This document shows, piece by piece, positions 25,045 to 34,387 of a DNA stretch of 64,000 nucleotides (position 1 is its first letter; each line of letters starts with the position of its first letter). Location: positions 40,324 to 104,323 of the forward strand of contig JAGIAI010000010.1 of NCBI GenBank assembly GCA_017744935.1, in the 5' to 3' direction. The position numbers and the translations under genes were made by a program. The notes beneath the pieces are model-generated. The model saw only the letters and a program-made list of their open reading frames with translations, did not search any database and was not told the DNA's origin. The stretch comes from Variovorax sp. Its GTDB lineage: Bacteria > Pseudomonadota > Gammaproteobacteria > Burkholderiales > Burkholderiaceae_C.

Positions 25045-25944
25045 TCAATGGCTGCGCAATCGACGCAGTGCACTGGATGCGAAGTCGCTCAGCACGAGGG
25101 GCCAGAAGCGCAGCGGCAATTGCGCGGCTTCGCGCAGGGCGCCGCCAATGGAAACGCTTGCGCGCTGACGCAACACTTGCGCAAACGCGGTGTAGTACAC
25201 GTAACTGGCGCCGCTCGACAGTGCTCGCTGCACGGCCACTCGGCGCTCGCCAGCCTCTCCGATGGGCAGGCGCGCCGCGGCATTGGCAACCTGGCGGATG
25301 CCGCGCCACATTGCCGGGCCGTTCTTGCTGAGCGAGCCGCCGCGCAGCCGATACACGGCCAACGTATGGTCCATGCGCACCCAGCGATCGGAGGCCGCGG
25401 CCAGGCGCAGCCAGAGGTCCCAATCCTCCGCGTGATGCAAATGCGGCGGGAACAGTCCGCTGCGCGCGAACAGTTCGCGCCGCACGATGATGGCATTGGT
25501 CGACATCGCCTCGTGGCCCAGCATGCTGAGAAAGGGCGTGGGCTTCAGGGTTGGCGCGGGGAGCTGATACGTGGGCTTCCCCTTCTCATCGACTACCTGG
25601 ACACCGCAGACGAACACGTCCGCCTGGGGGTTGGCAGCCAGCGCTGCCTCGAAGGCGTCGCGATAGCCCGGCGACAGCAGGTCGTCGCTGTCCAGGAACA
25701 GCACGAAGTCGGCCCGGCTTTCCATGATGGCGCGGTTGCGCGCCACCGACGGGCCCGAATTGCGTTGGCGCAGCACCCGCACGCCTTCATGGCGTTCGGC
25801 ATCCTCGGCGGAACCGTCGGTAGAACCATCGTCCACCAGCAGGACGGGAATGCGGTTGTCTTTCCATGCCGAAGCCAGCGTCTCCGGCAGGGTGGCCGCC
25901 GAGTTGTAGGAAGGAGTCAAAGCCTCGAGGACGGGATAGACCAC
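25045..25944 (-). CDS. GT2-family glycosyltransferase, copy 2
   Basis: 299 residues, a tandem paralogue of the gene 21 bases downstream. It has the same DDGSTDGSAE and LFLDSDDLLSPGY motifs and the same NSGPSVARNRAIMESRADF stretch. From about residue 125 identity falls, although HHAEDWDLWLRLAA and YRLRGGSLSKNGPAMWRG keep the same layout. The start lies four bases from the end of the Wzt-type gene, so both glycosyltransferases share its transcript. Confidence 0.9.
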   Translation of the reverse strand: MVYPVLEALTPSYNSAATLPETLASAWKDNRIPVLLVDDGSTDGSAEDAERHEGVRVLRQRNSGPSVARNRAIMESRADFVLFLDSDDLLSPGYRDAFEAALAANPQADVFVCGVQVVDEKGKPTYQLPAPTLKPTPFLSMLGHEAMSTNAIIVRRELFARSGLFPPHLHHAEDWDLWLRLAAASDRWVRMDHTLAVYRLRGGSLSKNGPAMWRGIRQVANAAARLPIGEAGERRVAVQRALSSGASYVYYTAFAQVLRQRASVSIGGALREAAQLPLRFWPLVLSDFASSALRRLRSH

Positions 25945-25947
25945 CGT

Positions 25948-27243
25948 CTACTCCTTGGCCAAGGCCTCGATTACCGGACTACGGACGGCCGCGTGCAGGT
26001 CACGCGGAGGAACCTGGCTGTGCGCTGTCAGACGCGAGCCCAGTCGAAGCAGGCCATGATGGCCCTCGTGCACGCTCGGATAGGCCCGCGGCGCGCCCGG
26101 CAACGCGACGGGGTGTACCTCCAGTTCCACGCACTCCGGCGCGGAAAAGATTTCATTGGCCGAGTCGACCAGACTGAAGTCGATGAAGTAGCGCCCCGGC
26201 AGCAGATTCATGGAGTCGAGCGACAGACGGAAAGAAAAACGCCCGTCGTACTTCCGGAAGTCAACGACTTCCTCAGGCCCCCAGATTTCGGACAGCTTGA
26301 CGCGGTTGGCGTCGTGCCAGCGGAACATCGGCACGCACGACGGCGTCGGCTCGCTCGCCTCCAGCACGAGTTCAATCTCGACAGGCTCCAGGAAGTCGAC
26401 AGCGCTTACGCTGGTTTCGACACCGTTGACCTTCAACTCGACCAAGCGCAATCCGACCGAACTCTTGTATTCCACCTGCGACGACACTGGGGATCTTTTC
26501 GCATACTCGTCCAGCACATCCTGCGCAGAGCCCTGAAGCGCCAGGCGCCCGTTCGTCAGGAGCAGTCCCTTGTTGCACAGCGACTTGACTACGGCCATGT
26601 TGTGGCTCACGAACAGCACCGTCTTGCCGTCCTGGCTGCTGACGTCCCGCATCTTGCCCAGACACTTGTTCTGGAACTGCGTGTCGCCGACGGCCAGAAC
26701 TTCGTCCACGATCAGGATTTCCGGGTTCAGATGCGCCGCCACGGCAAATGCCAGCCGTACGTGCATGCCGCTGGAGTACCGTTTGACCGGCGTGTCGAGG
26801 AAGCGCTCGACCTCGGCAAAGTCGACGATCGCGTCGAACTGACGGTCGATCTCGCGTTTGCGCATGCCCAGGATCGAACCGTTGAGGTAGATGTTCTCGC
26901 GCCCGGTCAGGTCCGGATGGAAACCGGTCCCCACTTCAAGCAGCGAGCCGACCTTGCCATACAGCTTGATCTCGCCAGTCGTGGGCTCCGTGATCCGGCT
27001 GAGGATCTTCAGGAGCGTGCTTTTGCCAGCGCCATTGCGCCCCACCACCCCCACCACGTCGCCCTTCATGACGTCGAAGGACACATCGTCCAGCGCGCGG
27101 AATGTTTCATATTCCTGCGGGCGGAAGAGATTCTTCATCGCGGCTACCGCAGCCTCCGTCACCTTGTCATGCCGCTGGGATTGGTGTGCGATGCGGTATT
27201 CCTTGCTCAAGCCGCGCACCGACAGCGCCAGATCAGATGACAT
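25948..27243 (-). CDS. Polysaccharide ABC exporter ATPase, Wzt-type with C-terminal domain
   Basis: 431 residues. The ATPase domain (1-about 260) has Walker A GRNGAGKST, signature YSSGMHVRLAFAVAAHL and Walker B ILIVDEVLAVGD. The SSGM form of the signature is usual in O-antigen exporters. Residues from about 275 form an extra beta-rich Wzt-C-like domain (VGLRLVELKVNG ... FSLVDSANEIF). In O-antigen systems that domain recognises the modified glycan end. The start at 27243 gives MSSDLALSVRGLSKEY; a longer frame to 27288 lies inside wzm and is rejected. It overlaps wzm by 11 bases. Confidence 0.93.
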   Translation of the reverse strand: MSSDLALSVRGLSKEYRIAHQSQRHDKVTEAAVAAMKNLFRPQEYETFRALDDVSFDVMKGDVVGVVGRNGAGKSTLLKILSRITEPTTGEIKLYGKVGSLLEVGTGFHPDLTGRENIYLNGSILGMRKREIDRQFDAIVDFAEVERFLDTPVKRYSSGMHVRLAFAVAAHLNPEILIVDEVLAVGDTQFQNKCLGKMRDVSSQDGKTVLFVSHNMAVVKSLCNKGLLLTNGRLALQGSAQDVLDEYAKRSPVSSQVEYKSSVGLRLVELKVNGVETSVSAVDFLEPVEIELVLEASEPTPSCVPMFRWHDANRVKLSEIWGPEEVVDFRKYDGRFSFRLSLDSMNLLPGRYFIDFSLVDSANEIFSAPECVELEVHPVALPGAPRAYPSVHEGHHGLLRLGSRLTAHSQVPPRDLHAAVRSPVIEALAKE

Positions 27244-28096
27244 CCGCAAACCTCCGCTCCGAGCGCTGGAAAATGACCAGGCCGGCAATAAATATCAACA
27301 CCGACGCCACGGCGCCCCAGACCACCGAGCCCCAGCTGGTGACGGGTGTGCCCAGCACCGCCCAACGAAACGAATCCAGAATGCCGACCATCGGATTCAG
27401 CGCCACCAGCCACTTCACCGACGGCGGAATGGAAGAGGCCGCATACGCGACCGGGCTGGCCCACAGCAGGAACTGGCTGAATACGGGCACAAGATGGCGC
27501 ACGTCACGGTAGCTCACGTTCAAGGACGCGGACCACAGGCCCATGCCCAGCGCAAGCAGTATCGCCATCAAGAGCGCCACAGGGAAAAAGAGCAGCTCGG
27601 GACCGGGCGCGATGGAATAGATGACCATCAGCACCCCCATCACCGCAGCACCGACGGCGAAGTCGAGCATCACGCCGTAGACGGTGGATATTGGCAGCAC
27701 CATGCGCGGAAAGTAGATCTTGCTGATGAGACCCGCATTGACGACCATCGAATCATTGGTCTTCTGGAAGATCTGGATGAAGGCGTTCCACAGCAGCAAA
27801 CCCGAGTAGCCGAAGACGAAGTACGGCACGCGCTCGTCGCCAGTGGGCAGCTCGGCAATGACGCCGAAGACGAAGGTGAACAGGCCGGCACCGATCAACG
27901 GCTGCAGCAGCACCCAGGCCACGCCCACCACTGTCTGCCGATAGCGCAGCTTGATGTCACGCAGCGCGAGGATCAACAGCAGGTCACGGTATTCGAGGAT
28001 GTCGCGCAGGGGAAACAACTCTCCACGCCGACGTGGCTTGATGACGAGTAGAGGTTCGTTCGCGGTGGTCATTGATGAAGCATGCTCCGAGTCCAT
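27233..28096 (-). CDS. Polysaccharide ABC exporter permease, Wzm-type
   Basis: 287 residues with six predicted transmembrane segments and an ABC-2 fold. The N-terminal LRDILEYRDLLLILALRDIKLRYRQT is the cytoplasmic amphipathic region of Wzm/TagG proteins, followed by GVAWVLLQPL. Together with the Wzt-type ATPase it moves lipid-linked glycans across the inner membrane. The start is either 28096 or an internal ATG at 28072 (MTTANEP). It is the first gene of the minus-strand polysaccharide block. Confidence 0.9.
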   Translation of the reverse strand: MDSEHASSMTTANEPLLVIKPRRRGELFPLRDILEYRDLLLILALRDIKLRYRQTVVGVAWVLLQPLIGAGLFTFVFGVIAELPTGDERVPYFVFGYSGLLLWNAFIQIFQKTNDSMVVNAGLISKIYFPRMVLPISTVYGVMLDFAVGAAVMGVLMVIYSIAPGPELLFFPVALLMAILLALGMGLWSASLNVSYRDVRHLVPVFSQFLLWASPVAYAASSIPPSVKWLVALNPMVGILDSFRWAVLGTPVTSWGSVVWGAVASVLIFIAGLVIFQRSERRFADVI

Positions 28097-28232
28097 GACA
28101 AGCCCCGCAGCATGGCCACCGAGCGTTCATTGTCAAACAAAAGTTTCACTATCTTACCCAGTCTGACGCGCTTCTTTGCCCCCTCCAAAGTTATAGAACG
28201 GGCTCGACAAGCTGGAAAAAGTCGCGCTTTGA

Positions 28233-28251
28233 GACAGCCTTCGGGCCTGTC
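28233..28251 (-). terminator. UUCG-loop hairpin at the end of the ROK gene
   Basis: GACAG-CC-TTCG-GG-C-CTGTC forms a 7-bp stem with one bulge and a CC(UUCG)GG cap, overlapping the ROK stop on the minus strand. TTTTT lies about 12 bases further on, so it is an imperfect intrinsic terminator. Confidence 0.4.
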
Positions 28252-29176
28252 AATCCACCAGCGCCAGCGCGCCGTAGTCGCCCACCTTGTCGCCGAGCCC
28301 GGCCGGCACCAGCAACGCGCCGCGCGTCAGCGCTTCGAGCTTGCCGTTGACCTGCGCCTGCAGGCGCGGCAGAAGAAAATCGCGGTTGTTCCAGAACACG
28401 CTGCCGCCGAGGCTGATGCGCTGCAGGTCGAGCGTTGCGATCAGGTTGAAGAGCATCCGGCCCATGACACGGCACAGCGCGTCGGTGGTCGCAAGCGCCT
28501 TCGATTCGCCCCGGGCCGCGGCCGCAAAGAGTTCGGCGGCGGGTTCCCCGAAGCGCCGCGCGATCCCGTTGCCCGCCGCGAGCGCCTCCACGTCGCCGCG
28601 ATTGCCACAGCCGCACAGCGCGTTGTTGTCGTCGTCGGAAACGAAGCTGTGGCCCGCGTGGCCGGCATTGCCGTTCTTGCCGTGCAGCACGTGCCCATCG
28701 ACACAGAGGCCGACGCCGACCCCGGTGCTCCAGGTGACATAGGCGCAATGGTCGAGGCCCTTGAGCGCACCCCAGCGGCGTTCCGCTTCCAGCGCGGCGA
28801 CCGCATCATTCTCGACGCGCACCTGCGCGAAGCGCTTGCGCAAGGGGGCTTCGAGCAAGGCCGTCATCCATTCGTTGGGCAAGCCGCGCGCCGGCCCGGC
28901 AATTCCGCCGCAGATGTTGGGCGTGGCCAGTTCCACCATGCCGTCATGCAGTTCGAACGGCCCGGCAGTCGAGACGCCGACGCGGTCGATGGTGCCGGGA
29001 TCGATGCCCTGCTCGGCGCAGATGTCATCGATGAGGCGAACGATCTGCACCGCGACCGCGTCGTTGTCGCCGGTCTTGGCGGTCGGCTCGCTGCGGCGGC
29101 CGACGAGAGGTGAGGTGCTGTTCGCGGCGAGGCTCACCGCCACCTTGGTTCCGCCGAGGTCGACGCAGGCTTTCAT
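28250..29176 (-). CDS. ROK-family sugar kinase or regulator-like protein
   Basis: 308 residues. It has an N-terminal phosphate-binding CVDLGGTKVAVSL, the acidic catalytic segment VENDAVAALEAER (Asp in END), GVGVGLCVDGHVLHGKNGNAGHAGH and a zinc motif CGCGNRGDVEALAAG. The usual CxCGxxGCxE is altered: the third Cys is replaced, so zinc binding may rely on other residues. ROK kinases phosphorylate glucose, N-acetylglucosamine or related sugars. No HTH is present, so it is a kinase rather than a repressor. Four bases separate it from the upstream DUF2905 gene. Confidence 0.87.
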   Translation of the reverse strand: MKACVDLGGTKVAVSLAANSTSPLVGRRSEPTAKTGDNDAVAVQIVRLIDDICAEQGIDPGTIDRVGVSTAGPFELHDGMVELATPNICGGIAGPARGLPNEWMTALLEAPLRKRFAQVRVENDAVAALEAERRWGALKGLDHCAYVTWSTGVGVGLCVDGHVLHGKNGNAGHAGHSFVSDDDNNALCGCGNRGDVEALAAGNGIARRFGEPAAELFAAAARGESKALATTDALCRVMGRMLFNLIATLDLQRISLGGSVFWNNRDFLLPRLQAQVNGKLEALTRGALLVPAGLGDKVGDYGALALVD

Positions 29177-29180
29177 CGAT

Positions 29181-29375
29181 TCAGATCCATCGTGCGACCA
29201 GGGCCGCGATCATGCTGAGAACCACCGTGCTCGCGATGGGCAGTTGCCATTCGCGCCCGAACGCACGGAACTCGAAATCGCCGGGCAGCCGCCCGAAGCC
29301 GAAGCGCCGCAGCCACTCGGTAAGCCCGCTCATCAGAACGAGCGCGAGGATAACGACGATCAGCCAGCGAATCAT
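29181..29375 (-). CDS. DUF2905 small membrane protein
   Basis: 64 residues with two transmembrane helices and a central GRLPGDFEFR, the signature of DUF2905. Function unknown. It lies between the phosphatase and ROK genes with tiny gaps (9 and 4 bases), so it is part of that minus-strand operon. Confidence 0.85.
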   Translation of the reverse strand: MIRWLIVVILALVLMSGLTEWLRRFGFGRLPGDFEFRAFGREWQLPIASTVVLSMIAALVARWI

Positions 29376-29384
29376 CGTGGCAGT

Positions 29385-30167
29385 TTAGGCCGCAAGAAGG
29401 GCGAGCGCCTGTCGGTGAAGTTCTCGCGTTGCGGCGGCAACCACGCGGCCGTCGGATTTCAGGCCGAGCGGACGGCCCTCCCAATCCGTGACGATTCCGC
29501 CGGCCGCCTCGATGAGGCCGGTCGGGCCGAGGTAGTCGTAGGGCTGCAGGCCGGTTTCGACGACCAGGTCGATGGTGCCGCCCGCGAGTTGCGCGTAGCC
29601 GTAGCAGTCACCGCCGAAGCGGCGCATCGCGCACTTGCGGCTCAAGCGGTCGAAGGCCAGCCAGTCGGCGGCGTTGAAGATGTCTGGCGAGGTCGTGACG
29701 ATGCGGGCTTCGGTAATGGCAGTGCAGTCGCGCACGCGCACGGCCTGCCCGTTGCGCTGTGCGCCGACGCCGGGCTGGCCGATCCAGCGCTCGGCGAGCA
29801 CCGGCATGTCGACCATGCCCAGTTCGACCCGGCCGCCGCGCACCAGCGCGATCAGCGTGCCCCAGAGCGGTGATCCGGTGATGAAGCTGCGGGTGCCGTC
29901 GATCGGGTCCAGCACCCAGACGCGTTCGGCTTCGATGCGCTCCAGACCGTGCTCCTCTCCGAAGATGCCGTCGGCGGGTCGCTGGGCGGCCAGGATGTCG
30001 CGCATGGCCTGTTCGGCTTCGCGATCGGCCCGGGTGACGGGGCTTTCATCGGCCTTGGCGATGATGTCGAGCGGTGTGCGAAACAGGCGCATCGACTGCG
30101 CGGCCGCCGCATCCGCGAGCGCGTTCGCAACGCGCAGGTCGTCTTCGGGCGTGAAGGTGGAACTCAT
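29385..30167 (-). CDS. Inositol-monophosphatase-family phosphatase, possibly histidinol phosphatase
   Basis: 260 residues of the IMPase/FBPase fold. Metal-ligand motifs are GEEHG (Glu), DPIDGTRSFITG and the C-terminal PYDYLGPTGLIEAAGG in place of the common WDxAAG. This YDYLGP form is typical of the HisN-type histidinol-phosphate phosphatases of alpha- and betaproteobacteria, so dephosphorylation of L-histidinol phosphate is the best guess. Myo-inositol phosphate or PAP cannot be ruled out. It is the first gene of a three-gene minus-strand set. Confidence 0.85.
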   Translation of the reverse strand: MSSTFTPEDDLRVANALADAAAAQSMRLFRTPLDIIAKADESPVTRADREAEQAMRDILAAQRPADGIFGEEHGLERIEAERVWVLDPIDGTRSFITGSPLWGTLIALVRGGRVELGMVDMPVLAERWIGQPGVGAQRNGQAVRVRDCTAITEARIVTTSPDIFNAADWLAFDRLSRKCAMRRFGGDCYGYAQLAGGTIDLVVETGLQPYDYLGPTGLIEAAGGIVTDWEGRPLGLKSDGRVVAAATRELHRQALALLAA

Positions 30168-30206
30168 GGGCTCTTCAGCGGAGGAAAAGCCCGATTAGAC
30201 CCGACG

Positions 30207-31106
30207 TCAGAAGGGTGCGTCGCCCTGGATCGTGGTGCGATAGAGCTTGCGGCGCAGATGGTCCGGTGTTCCCGCGGCCAGGTGCATGAGGGAGCGGTTG
30301 TCCCAGAACACGAGGTCGTGCGGCGCCCAAGTGTGCCGGTAGACGAATTCGGGCTTCACGCTGTGCGCGAAGAGTTCGGCTAGCAGTGCGTCGCTTTCTT
30401 CTTGCGGCAGGCCGACGATCCGGGTCGTGAAGTGCTCGCTGACGAACAGCGCCTTGCGGCCGGTTTCCGGATGCGTGCGCACCACGGGCTGCACAGCGGG
30501 CGCCACTTGGTCGATCTGCGCCTGCGACAGCTTGGGGCGCCACGGGTTCTTGGCGCGCAATTCTTCGTACTTGGCGAGATAGCTGTGCTCGGCCTTGAGC
30601 GGAAGAATGCGCTGCTGCAACGCCGGATCGAGTGCCTCCCACGCGAGATGCTGGTCGGCGAAAAGCGTATCGCCGCCTTCGCTCGGAAGTTCCTGCGCAT
30701 GCAGGAGGGAGCCGAGGCTGGGCTTTTCCTTGTACGAGATATCGGAATGCCAGTAGACGCCCGCATCGCCGAGGCCGATGGGCTCGCCGTTTTCCTTGAT
30801 GTTGGAAACGATCAGGATTTCGGCATGGCCCTTGAGCTGAAACTGGTGCAGCACATGGATTTCAAGCGGCCCGAAGCGGCGGCTGAACGCGACATGGTCT
30901 GCGGGCAAGACCTGCTGGTCGCGGAAGACCAGCACGTGATGGTCCAGATGCGCGCGATGGATGCGCGCGAAATCCGCGTCGTTGATGGGCTTGGAGATGT
31001 CGAGCCCGACGACTTCAGCGCCGACTGGCGCATCGAAGCGGCGGATGTCGAATGGCTGGGAAGGTGCGTCGCGGGTGGCGGATTCGGAAGCGATCGAAGC
31101 GGTCAT
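30207..31106 (-). CDS. TauD/TfdA-family Fe(II)/2-oxoglutarate dioxygenase
   Basis: 299 residues. Fe ligands are His and Asp of YWHSDISY and the distal His of SLMHLA. The 2-oxoglutarate-binding Arg lies in the LRRKLYRTTI segment. The N-terminal half has VGLDISKPI, common to TauD and to 2,4-D dioxygenase homologues. It hydroxylates a sulfonate, aryloxy acid or similar compound, with release of sulfite or an alcohol in TauD; the substrate is unassigned. The start at 31106 (MTASIASES) is chosen; the frame is open upstream to 31220. No sulfonate transporter is adjacent. Confidence 0.88.
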   Translation of the reverse strand: MTASIASESATRDAPSQPFDIRRFDAPVGAEVVGLDISKPINDADFARIHRAHLDHHVLVFRDQQVLPADHVAFSRRFGPLEIHVLHQFQLKGHAEILIVSNIKENGEPIGLGDAGVYWHSDISYKEKPSLGSLLHAQELPSEGGDTLFADQHLAWEALDPALQQRILPLKAEHSYLAKYEELRAKNPWRPKLSQAQIDQVAPAVQPVVRTHPETGRKALFVSEHFTTRIVGLPQEESDALLAELFAHSVKPEFVYRHTWAPHDLVFWDNRSLMHLAAGTPDHLRRKLYRTTIQGDAPF

Positions 31107-31171
31107 TCCAGTCACTTTAGGGCGCTCCCCATGGATTTCCAACCATTCGTTGGTTGCTAGCTTATGTGCGC

Positions 31172-32269
31172 TCAGAGCGTGTGGCTGCGATCGCCCTGCG
31201 CGAAGCCGATCGCGTCCCACGGCTCGCCCACCGCGAATCCGACGACCTTGAACAACTCGCCCATCTCATGCTCATGAATGAGCCGCGCGGCCATGCTGCG
31301 CTCGGCCAGCGTGGCCTGTTCCATCATGGGCAGGATGCCCGCGTTGAACAGGAACCTCGCCTGGTTGCAGTAGCCGAGCACTTCGAGACCGGCGTTCTGG
31401 CCCGCGAGCGCGACGCCGGTGAAGTTGACGTGGGCGGTGATGTCCTTTTCGCCGACATCCGACAGCGGATCGCCGTCGGCCTGGTGGCCGCGGTGGCACA
31501 TCACGGTGCCCACGTGGCGCTGCGGGTGGTAGTACTCTGACTCCGGGAACCCGTAGTCGAAGAAGAAGGCGGCGCCACGGTCCAGCCGGTCGGCCAGCGT
31601 GGCGATGAAGGCTTCGGCCTGCGGATGGATTTCGGTGAGGTAGTCGTGCTGGCCCTCGACCTCGACGGGCGGGCGGAGGTCGGTCGGCCGGTCGCTCCAT
31701 GCGAAGCCGTCACCCTGCGCAACCACGCCGCGCTCGAACCACCCGCCTCCCGAGCGCGCCAACAACTGCACCGGCATCGCATCCAGCACTTCGTTTCCGA
31801 CGACCACGCCATTCATGGATTCGGGCAGTTCGGACAGCCATTCGACCTTGGCCGCGTGCTTCGCCAGTGTCTGCTGCTGGCGCTCGCGCAGCGTGCCGGA
31901 GAGATCGACGATGCGGTAGCGCGCGACCCGGTCACCGAGCGCATCGAGCAACTGCAACGCGAGCGCGCCGGAGCCGGCGCCGAATTCCCAGACCTCGTCG
32001 GTACCCGTCTTTTCGAGCGCCTCGGCGACCTGCACGGCGAGCGCCCGGCCAAAGAGCGGCGTCAACTCCGGCGCCGTCACGAAGTCGCTGCCCGAAGATG
32101 GCATGCGGCCGAACTTGCGGCTCGCACTGGCGTAGTAGCCCAGCCCGGGTGCGTACAAAGCCAGTGCCATGAAGCGGTCGAAAGGCAGCCAGCCGCCGTC
32201 GCGCTGCAGCGCGGCATCGATAATCCGGGTCAAAGGGTTGGCGCGCTGCGCGCCTTGCTCCAAGTTCAT
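31172..32269 (-). CDS. MidA/NDUFAF7-like SAM-dependent methyltransferase
   Basis: 365 residues. The N-terminal YAPGLGYYASASRKFG and SDFVTAPELTPLFG are diagnostic for the COG1565 family. They are followed by the SAM-binding WEFGAGSGALALQLL and GNEVLDAMPVQL. The mitochondrial member dimethylates an Arg of complex I subunit NDUFS2; bacterial members probably modify a protein Arg too, but this is not established. It is divergent from the pteridine-reductase-like gene, 17 bases away. Confidence 0.88.
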   Translation of the reverse strand: MNLEQGAQRANPLTRIIDAALQRDGGWLPFDRFMALALYAPGLGYYASASRKFGRMPSSGSDFVTAPELTPLFGRALAVQVAEALEKTGTDEVWEFGAGSGALALQLLDALGDRVARYRIVDLSGTLRERQQQTLAKHAAKVEWLSELPESMNGVVVGNEVLDAMPVQLLARSGGGWFERGVVAQGDGFAWSDRPTDLRPPVEVEGQHDYLTEIHPQAEAFIATLADRLDRGAAFFFDYGFPESEYYHPQRHVGTVMCHRGHQADGDPLSDVGEKDITAHVNFTGVALAGQNAGLEVLGYCNQARFLFNAGILPMMEQATLAERSMAARLIHEHEMGELFKVVGFAVGEPWDAIGFAQGDRSHTL

Positions 32270-32286
32270 ACAGGAAATCTATCAGG

Positions 32287-33084
32287 ATGGCTCCAACGTC
32301 CCCACGCCCGGGCGTGCTCGTGACCGGCGGCGGCCAGAGGCTGGGCGCCGCGGTCTGCGAGGCTTTCGCTCGCGCGGGCTGGCGGGTGTGGTGCCAGTAC
32401 CGCGCATCGCGCGAACAGGCGCTCGCATTGTGCGCGCGCCTGCGCGACGAAGGGAATGACGCCACGGCCGTCGAAGCCGACATCGGCACCGAGGACAGCC
32501 GGCACGCACTGATTGCCCGGATTGCCGCCACCGGCCCGCTGGCGTGCATCGTCAACAACGCCTCGGCCTTCGAGCCCGACACCGCGCTCGATTTCGACGC
32601 CGAGGCGGCACTGCGCCAGATCGGCGTGAACCTCGTGGCGCCTCTGTCGTTCGCGCGGCTGCTGGCCAAGACCGGCCAGCCGGGCGACAGCGTCGACCGC
32701 TCGGCGATCCACGTGCTCGACCAGAAGGTCTACAACCTGAACCCCGACTATTTCTCGTACACGGTCTCCAAGCTCGCACTGGAGCGGGCCGTGGCCCTGC
32801 AGGCGCAGGCGCTCGCGCCGGCGGTGCGGATCTGCGGCGTCGCGCCGGGCATCCTCTATCCGAGCGGGCCACAGAACGAGGCGAACTTCGCCAAGGCCTC
32901 GCACGCGAACCTGCTGCGACGGCCGATCGACCCGGCCGACGTCGCCGGCGCCTGCGTCTTCCTCGCCAGCACGCCAAGCGTGACCGGCACCACCCTTTGC
33001 GTCGACAACGGGCAGCACCTGGTGCCCTTGCCGCGCGACATCATGTTCGTCGTCGACGACCTGCTGAAAGCATCCGCGCCATGA
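32287..33084 (+). CDS. SDR-family oxidoreductase, pteridine-reductase-like
   Basis: 265 residues with a Rossmann fold: N-terminal VTGGGQRLGAAV and NNAS, with the catalytic Tyr-x-x-x-Lys in SYTVSKLAL. Its overlap with folB (ATGA at 33081) points to a pteridine reductase of the FolM type, which reduces dihydromonapterin or dihydrobiopterin. The first glycine motif TGGG-x-R-x-G with an Arg fits NADPH preference. The ATG lies 17 bases from the start of the divergent methyltransferase gene, so both promoters must overlap the coding regions. Confidence 0.85.
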   Translation: MAPTSPRPGVLVTGGGQRLGAAVCEAFARAGWRVWCQYRASREQALALCARLRDEGNDATAVEADIGTEDSRHALIARIAATGPLACIVNNASAFEPDTALDFDAEAALRQIGVNLVAPLSFARLLAKTGQPGDSVDRSAIHVLDQKVYNLNPDYFSYTVSKLALERAVALQAQALAPAVRICGVAPGILYPSGPQNEANFAKASHANLLRRPIDPADVAGACVFLASTPSVTGTTLCVDNGQHLVPLPRDIMFVVDDLLKASAP

Positions 33085-33470
33085 GCCACTCTTCCATCGA
33101 TTCCCTGCTGACCACCTGCCGGCGCGTGTTCCTGCGCAACTACGAGGTGTGGATCAACATCGGCGTGCACGAATTCGAGAAGCGCGCCGAACAGCGCGTG
33201 ATCATCAACGTCGACCTCTACGTGCCGCTCGACCAGTCGACGCCCAAGGCGGACGACCTCGACGAAGTGGTGGACTACGACTTCATCCGCCGCACCGTCG
33301 CCACGCGGCTTAGCAAGGGCCACATCCACTTGCAGGAAACGCTGTGCGACGACATCCTGACGCAGGTGCTGACGCACCCCAAGGTGCATGCCGCGCGCGT
33401 CTCGACCGCCAAACCCGACGTCTACCCCGACTGCGACGCAGTGGGCGTGGAAGTTTTCAGGAGCAAATAA
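33081..33470 (+). CDS. folB: Dihydroneopterin aldolase
   Basis: 129 residues. It converts dihydroneopterin to 6-hydroxymethyl-dihydropterin and glycolaldehyde in folate synthesis. The NYEVWINIGVHEFEKRAEQ segment, the acidic VVDYDFIRRTV and the Lys-containing AKPDVYPDCDAVGVEV match FolB. It overlaps the SDR gene by four bases and ttcA follows with no gap. Confidence 0.92.
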   Translation: MSHSSIDSLLTTCRRVFLRNYEVWINIGVHEFEKRAEQRVIINVDLYVPLDQSTPKADDLDEVVDYDFIRRTVATRLSKGHIHLQETLCDDILTQVLTHPKVHAARVSTAKPDVYPDCDAVGVEVFRSK

Positions 33471-34382
33471 ATGAGCGCCGTATGGATCGACGAGCCGCCT
33501 TCGTCCACCAACAGCCTGAAGATCGAACGCGAGACGCACAAGCTCGAGAAGCGCCTGTGCCGTGAAGTGGGCCGCGCGATCTTCGACTACAACATGATCG
33601 AGGCGGGCGACAAGGTCATGGTGTGCCTCTCGGGCGGCAAGGACAGCTACGGGATGCTGGACATCCTGCTCAAGCTGCGCGCCCGTGCGCCGGTCCACTT
33701 CGACATCGTCGCGGTCAATCTCGACCAGAAGCAGCCCGGCTTCCCTGAAGAGGTGCTGCCGGGCTACCTGAAGGCGCTGGGCATCCCGTTCCACATCGAG
33801 GAGCAGGACACCTACTCGATCGTCAAGCGCGTGATCCCCGAAGGCAAGACCACCTGCGGTCTGTGCAGCCGGCTGCGCCGCGGCATCCTCTACCGCGTGG
33901 CGGACGAGCTCGGCGCGACCAAGGTGGCGCTGGGCCATCACCGCGACGACATGCTGCAGACCTTCTTCCTCAACATGTTCTTCGGGGGCAAGCTCAAGTC
34001 GATGCCACCCAAGCTGGTGAGCGACGACGGCAAGCACGTGGTCATCCGCCCCCTGGCCTACGTGCCTGAGAAGGACCTCGTGCGCTGGGCGCAGCACCGG
34101 CAGTTCCCGATCATTCCGTGCACGCTCTGCGGCAGCCAGGAGAACCTCCAGCGCAAGCAGGTCGGCGAGATGCTGCGCGAATGGGAGCGCAAGCACCCCG
34201 GCCGAATCGAGAACATGTTCAACGCGCTCCAGAACGTGGTTCCTTCGCATCTGCACGACGGAACGCTGTATGACTTCAAGGATCTGAAGGCGACGGGCGT
34301 GGCTGACGACGATGGCGACAAGGCGTTCGACGCGCCCGAGTTCCCGGCGGCCGCGTCGCCGCTCAGCATCGTGCAGATCTGA
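33471..34382 (+). CDS. ttcA: tRNA 2-thiocytidine synthetase
   Basis: 303 residues. It thiolates C32 of certain tRNAs. PP-loop [17 protein letters not shown] binds ATP. CGLC and CTLCGSQ supply the cysteines for the [4Fe-4S] cluster, and [19 protein letters not shown] is a TtcA hallmark. The ATG directly follows the folB stop (TAA ATG). Confidence 0.95.
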   Translation: MSAVWIDEPPSSTNSLKIERETHKLEKRLCREVGRAIFDYNMIEAGDKVMVCLSGGKDSYGMLDILLKLRARAPVHFDIVAVNLDQKQPGFPEEVLPGYLKALGIPFHIEEQDTYSIVKRVIPEGKTTCGLCSRLRRGILYRVADELGATKVALGHHRDDMLQTFFLNMFFGGKLKSMPPKLVSDDGKHVVIRPLAYVPEKDLVRWAQHRQFPIIPCTLCGSQENLQRKQVGEMLREWERKHPGRIENMFNALQNVVPSHLHDGTLYDFKDLKATGVADDDGDKAFDAPEFPAAASPLSIVQI

Positions 34383-34387
34383 CCCCA

